The notes under the pieces are model-generated. The model saw only the letters and a program-made list of their open reading frames with translations, did no database searches and was not told the DNA's origin. The translations under genes were made by a program, and so were the position numbers. This document shows, piece after piece, positions 58,611 through 64,000 of a stretch of 64,000 bases of DNA. Source of the stretch: Dryocosmus kuriphilus (Eukaryota > Arthropoda > Insecta > Hymenoptera > Cynipidae); NCBI GenBank assembly GCA_038277395.1, contig CM076194.1, forward strand, positions 177,280,467 through 177,344,466, in the 5' to 3' direction. The stretch's first letter is position 1, and every line of letters starts with the position of its first letter.

Positions 58611-60300
58611 TCGAATTAAAATTTGGAAAAATCAAATTGAAAGGACTGGTAGACCCTGGGGCTCCCGGGAAAAGTTCCCCACGTCAACCCAAAAAAACCG
58701 TCAGGCGCCGTCTTTTCCCGGGTTTAAAAAGACACGGAAAAAAAACCCCCCGCATTCCTCATGGCCGACTTTTCCGAAGCTTTTCTCAGGGGAAAACCTT
58801 TTCCCAACGGTTTTCAATCGATGGGAAGAAAACATAAACGCCGGGAAAAAAAAAAATTTTCCATCCTCCATAAAATGAAGGATGAAGTAATGCCCGGAGT
58901 TGACTTGCTCACTCCCTTAGGCCTCAACGGGCCGCATCAACGGGGCCCATGTTTTTCCCACCGAAATACCATCGCCCAAGGGGGGTTTTAAATGCTCCGA
59001 AGGACCCTTAACCCCTGACCAACTCAGACCAAAGGGCAAAATAATCGCCGAAAGATTCCTAAAAACAGAATTAAAACCGATTTAACCGCAGTAGAGGGGG
59101 TCACACCACTAGGGCCAAAAAACCAGAGCTTTCCTGGGAAAAACCACGCCCTTAAAACAGAGCTACCGGCCCCCGGAACCCGCTATTAAGCAAAAAAGTC
59201 AAGGGGGTAAAACCAAATATCGATCAAACATCATCCCCAAACCCTCAAACAGCCCCCCGGAGCCATCATCCTGATCAAAACGCCTCAAAGGATGGGAGAC
59301 CAAATTCTGCAATTTACTTCCGAACTAAACCCGGGTTTTGCAAAAGGGGTTTCATACCCCATTCCTCAAATCAATGCCATCCTGGACAAAAATCAAATGA
59401 AAAATACCTTTTCCTCAATCATTTTAAAAAACCCGGGTACTGGGAAAATTCCGCTGACAGAAGGGAAACAACCTCCTCCACCCCCTTCAAAGGGGGCCCG
59501 GAAGAGGCCTCAAAGAATTCAACGTTATGTTTTTTCGGACTACACAAAACCCCCCCTCCATATTTTCCCGAGGCCCCGACCGTATTATAACTTCAGACAT
59601 GGCCCCGAATTCATTTGCTTACCCGGGGCGAAAAAGTCCATTTGCACACAGCCTTTTGAAGATCACATCAAGGTACAAAAAACGGTTTTCCACAGACCCC
59701 CTGCGAAGCCAAACTGAGGCCAACCCAGAAAAATTTTTTTTCTTCAGGTCCAAACTGAAATACCTTGGCCACGTCTCGACAAAAAAGGGGGGCCCCACTG
59801 AACCAACAAATTGCAGCAAACCCAAAGCCCTACGCCACCGAAAAAATCAAAGAAACACCAGATTTTTTCGGACTTATTTCATGGTTTCGCCGATTCATAA
59901 AAGGGGTGGCCCAGTAGCACACCGCCCCACCAACTACAAAAAAAAAAGCCCAAAGGGGATGGACCGGGGTAAACCCCAAAAGGCCCTTTTACGAACTAAA
60001 AAGAAGACCCCACCGTTCGCGCGAATACTCGGGCCCTTTCCCCCCACTAACAAAAAATTCGTCCTTCAGTCGACGCCAGCAAAAGCATTTGGAACCGTTT
60101 TTCACGCAAAAAGATTTTTAAAAACCGAACGAGTCCCCTTGCGTACGCTAGGCCGGGGGCGGTCAACCCAAACCCAAAAGTAAAATGCTCGGCCACCGAA
60201 TTTGAATGCCTAGCAGTCAAAGGGGCATTTGGGAAAAAAAGACTGCGTCGAATGATACCAAATTCACCATCCCGAACCCATCACATTTTTCCCAAAAAAC
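58611..60300 (+). pseudogene. Second Gypsy-type pol (protease, RT, RNase H), heavily degraded
   Basis: The order of blocks identifies it: a protease-like start near 58645 (LVDPGAPG, where D-T-G-A is usual), then RT with YPIPQINAILDK (about 59357) and IPLTEG, a degraded catalytic box near 59609 (FAYPGRKSP), EANPEKFFFFRSKLKYLGH at about 59717-59770, and an RNase H piece with FVLQS (about 60060) and ATEFECLAV (about 60190). These blocks differ from those of the first provirus, so this is another Gypsy lineage. Frames change repeatedly, partly from sequencing noise. The catalytic YLDD is not intact as read. Confidence 0.6.
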
Positions 60301-60435
60301 TGAAGCAAATTGATAATCCGTTTTAGGACGTCTACGAGATGGGCCAAGGAAAATTTAACCAGGGAAATTCGAAGAAAGTACCCGCCGAGGAGCAATAACG
60401 TCTTTACGGCATTTGGGAGATTAAAAGAAAGTAAG

Positions 60436-61016
60436 ACGGCACTTCCACAATATTTTTATCCTGGTGGGGCAACGGGGAAAAAATTCATGAATCTTTTAAA
60501 AAATTTTCGCCCTTGATAAAAAGGCTCCTGTTTCGATATTATACTCAACTCGGGGAGAGGGGTTCACTTTGAAAAATGGCCACAGGTAGATCAGAATTTT
60601 TAATCTTATTTTTCAAAGCACACAGGGGCAAATCCCAAAAATCGCCCCCTTTTAAACCTTTTCCCGGTCTAAAAATCCCCTTTAGAACAACATTTATCTC
60701 ACGCACAGTGTGTTAATTTTTTGGCCCCGAAAGTTTTTTTTTTAAAAACCTTATTCGCTAAACCTTCTGGACTTGCTCTCAATGTCCCTTTAATCTCATA
60801 GCTGCCAGTAGGGAATGCAACTTTTTTTCTGTCCGACCTTAATTGTATTTTCTCTCACATCCAAAGTTGGGAAACGCATTAAAAGGAGCAATTCAAGCGA
60901 CCAAGAGCGTATTCTTGTGTGGGAGAGTTCTATGGTTGGGAAAATTTTCTCTGCCGGGGCAAAAGGGAAAAGTTCCCGTTATGGTAAAAAGTTAAAATAT
61001 TCGTCCAAGATAATGT
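60436..61016 (-). pseudogene. Second, degraded copy of the minor-capsid gene
   Basis: The + strand parallels 21153-21724 along its whole length: GACGGCACTTCCACAAT at the left, GCCACAGGTAGATCAGAA in the middle, AATCTCATAGCTGCCAGT and AGCGTA-TTCTTGTGTGG to the right, then the region of the gene start. Many substitutions and indels are present. The gene would read on the minus strand, as in the first copy. It joins the second Gypsy-type pol at about 60430 with no major capsid gene left. Confidence 0.75.
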
Positions 61017-64000
61017 TTTTTCTCTAAAAACGCCTCTATTCCCGCTCAATTTCAGACTCTTATATTTGAAATTTTTTTGTCTCTTTTTCATGCAACGGGC
61101 CACGGAAAAAAAAAAATTTTTTAAAAAAAAGTGTCAACACCAAAAACTGTCATAGTCTTGATTACTAATTATTGTACTTTATTGCGCTACCCAAAACCGA
61201 GGTAATCGACAAGATCCGATGTGGACGAATATTAAAACCCTCGCTGTCAAAGTATAGAAAAATTATTTCCCCAACTTTCGTGTGGTTTTTCCCCAGTGAG
61301 TGCCAGGGCCTTAATCTCATCAAGATTTAAAAAACTGATTCAGTTTGGGCGGGGGCCCGCACTGGGCTCATTACGCATAAACACCCCCCACGGAAAAGTA
61401 AAATTTTTTAGCTTTTTCAAAATTTTTTTAAAAGATCGGAATAAAATGGGGTGCACGAAATCTAGCCAAATACAAGTTTTTTATGAAGGTCTTAGATGGG
61501 AAAACCCATTTTTTTCCTGTAAGGTTTTTAGTTGTAACACCTTTCCAAATCAATAGCCTCCATTGTCTTCTTATTACGCTGAGCCCTGGAGTTTTTTTTA
61601 GACTTGCGTTTTTCATTTTTTTTTTTTTTTTTTTTTTTTGGGTACACCACTGCTCCCCAGTGGTGGTTCCCAAATTCTGGAGTCCCGAAAATATTGGAAC
61701 AGGGGGCAAAACACCACCGAATTTTAGGGGGTTTTGGGACAACACGAGATTTTTTTACTTTATCCCCCACTTTTTGGGCAGCTTTCCCGTGCACCTCGAT
61801 TGCAGACCAATTTTACTTCTTTTGCCCCTCACTACTTCATCCCCATTGTTTTTTTAGCGAAATTTACATATTTCAAATTTAAAATTTGTTTTCTTCTTTT
61901 CTTCTTCTTCCTTTTTCTTTAAAATTTGCTTTTTTTTCAAAAATACAGGATTTCCTCTTTAAACCCCTACCAAATTTCGCTTTGGCTTCATTGCCCTTAA
62001 AAATTTTTGCCAAATCTTGGGAGCTTTCCCCCACCAATTTTACGTCCCCCGGAAAAAAAACCCCCTGCCACGATTTTTCTCGCAAGTACAAAGAAACTGC
62101 AGAGTTTCTTTTCTTCAACGTTCTCAAAGATTAGTGACAAAGCAATGTCTTGTTTTTTTACACGCTGCCTTTTTAAAGAATTGATACCGCGATCACCTCT
62201 AGCAAATTTTGTTTAATTTTCTTAGTACCTTTGGGCCCGAACTGATAGCCAGGTGAATGCAACTCAAATGACAATCTGTTGATGAGAAAGATTGACTAGA
62301 CCTTTTTCCACGTGTGACACTCTAAGCTCAATCAAACTTTTACTTTAAAGGAGGTTTGCAAAGCAACTGACCCAAGCTATAAAAACGCTGTATTTTAAAG
62401 GTTTTGTACCGTTCAAGTCCCAAAAATGCGTCCAAAAACAAAACCCATTAGGGTTTCCAATTGATAACTTTGATACCCTCCCCCAACCAGAGAAAAGGAG
62501 GGGGGTAAAACTCATTGGAAGGCCCACACCCGACCCGTATTTTGTCAGTACCCCAGTAGCCCTTCCCAAAATGTAACAAGACCCAAAACCAAATTTCTCG
62601 CTCTAAATTACGCCCAACGGGGTTAAATTTAAAACCCAAAGTCCCAATCTACTCACCAAAAACCCTGAAACAACCAAAGTATCATTCCCGAAACCCAAGG
62701 GGTAAAAAAAATTAAAATACTTTTCGTTTTTTCCCCTTTAGTGACATAAGCAGGTAAAAAATCACCGAGAAAATCAACCAAATTCTATAATTGAAATTTT
62801 AAGATATTTGTGAAAAGCATTTCCAAAAATTTGAGCCTTTTTCTACTGGGTTTGACACCTCATGTTGACATTTTTTTTTCTTTTGTCAAACTTTTTAAAA
62901 TAGAGTTTCCCAAAAAATTTTGGTAAAGAGACAAAGTCCTCTGTTGATACTCTTTTACGGATGAGATGAAAATTTTGAAACCCCGGGATGGCGGGTCACG
63001 AAAAAACCCGACATGATTTTTTTTAAAATTTCGGGGCCTTGGTTTTTACATGGGTGGGGAAAACTGACAAGGGATGGATTTGCGTCATTGACAAGGACAG
63101 GAGCCAAAAGGGGGATTAAAACCGGGAAAAGGGTTTTAAATGTTTTTTTTTACTCAAAAAATACGGTTATGCCGTGGGGAAAAGATATCATCATAAAAAT
63201 TTTGCCGCAACACATCAAATTCCAAAAATTTTTTACAAAAGAAGGGGGTGCCCCCGTCAAAACGCAAAACCCGGGGCGGTTTTTTGCCCCAAAAAACCCA
63301 ATGTTGAAAAAGGGAAAAAAGCCACTGAAAAGATAAATTGTTGAAACGTTTTAAGGGGGGCCAAAAAATCATCCACTGCAAAAACTTGTTGACATTTCTG
63401 CTCCCTCAAACAAGAAAAAGAAATTAAAGTTGAAACCCGAAAAAAGGGAAAAAGGGTTAAAGGGTGGGTGATGATTATGATAATTAAAACAACGATTCCT
63501 ACAAAATGCTGAGCCAAGAAGGAAGGGAATTAAACTAATGTTTTAAAAGAACAAAACTGTCTCCTGTAATTATGAGTATTTTTTAAAAAAATTTCTCAGG
63601 GGGTTTAAAACAAAATAAAACAGTAATTTTGGGTAAATTTTGGTGTTTGAACTCAGAAAAGGGGCCTTATGAAATTTGGGGATAAACCAATTAGTTTTGG
63701 GGACAAAAAATCCCCGTTGGGAAAACAAACATAAAATTTAAAAACCTTTTTGGGTTGTTTTTAAAATTGCTCTTTAGACAACTCCCCCAAAAAAATCCCC
63801 CTATCAGGCTGACGGGTCTGAGCAAATTTTAAAGAAATTCCCAATTGCAAAAAAATGCACCCCAAAACGGGTACAGGCAATTTTAATCTAATTTGAAAAG
63901 GCAATAGTACAATTTCAAAACTTTATTGCGAAACTGGGTTTAATGTTTTCCCCGCCGACGGTTTTCCCCAACCAGTGGGGGTTCACTACTACAGTATATG
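61017..64000. other. Noisy sequence beyond the second capsid fragment
   Basis: Upstream genes of the Polinton-like element would be expected here on the minus strand. Two minus-strand frames have some protein-like content (a Lys/Arg-rich stretch at about 61535-61620 and a basic stretch at 61879-62127), but I cannot name either. The rest is run-dominated and unassigned. Confidence 0.35.

Overview
The window looks like a repeat-dense piece of an arthropod genome, most likely an insect. The case rests on an errantivirus-like Ty3/Gypsy retroelement with an env-like gene, an R1-clade-like non-LTR ORF1, a pogo/CENP-B-type DNA transposon, a Tc1/mariner-type element with the HTH type common in insect copies, and remains of a Polinton-like (double-jelly-roll capsid) element. 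I see no intact host gene and no tRNA or rRNA gene. Every element found is broken to some degree.

Region 1 (1-16.2 kb) is built around one Gypsy/errantivirus-like provirus on the + strand. It has a 5' LTR with TATA box, initiator and poly(A) signal, a primer-binding site matching a tRNA-Leu 3' end, gag plus protease, RT, RNase H, an unusually long acidic/Ser-rich linker, integrase, an extra ORF, an env-like ORF and a polypurine tract. The extra ORF (14124-14684) is the most interesting item. It is a 186-residue protein that reads as a double-stranded-RNA-binding domain followed by a CCHC zinc knuckle. It sits between pol and env with its own splice-acceptor-like sequence, and the element's Gag shows no knuckle. 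I infer a candidate RNA-silencing suppressor or RNA chaperone. A 3.4-kb pogo-like transposon with TA duplications and matching terminal repeats has inserted into pol just upstream of RT.

Region 2 (16.2-21.7 kb) follows the polypurine tract. It holds a dispersed repeat with a strong hairpin (a second, inverted copy lies at 29.9-30.1 kb), a short tandem array, an ATC microsatellite, a GC-rich R1-like 5' region with a decayed ORF1, and then three decayed minus-strand genes of a Polinton-like viral element: an exonuclease-like protein, a double-jelly-roll major capsid protein and a probable minor capsid protein.

Region 3 (21.7-29.9 kb and 33.2-64 kb) has extreme compositional banding: nearly G-free C/A blocks, T/C blocks and inflated homopolymers. 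Recognisable elements run into it and dissolve partway through their coding sequence, which points to poor base calling or consensus rather than real biology. Remnants can still be read: reverse-complement pieces of the mariner leader (34-36 kb), a 50-bp-class tandem repeat (33.5-34 kb), a ~103-bp tandem repeat (56.1-56.5 kb), a second Gypsy-type pol (58.6-60.3 kb) and a second copy of the minor-capsid gene fragment (60.4-61.0 kb).

A clean island at 29.9-33.15 kb separates the two noisy blocks. It holds the inverted hairpin repeat, a palindromic MITE-like sequence, and a mariner-type element whose leader has a 318-bp tandem duplication, a perfect 38-bp inverted repeat and several nuclear-receptor-type half sites. 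No gene here is likely to make a full-length product, except possibly the dsRNA-binding ORF and the short env ORF, both of which are open from ATG to stop.
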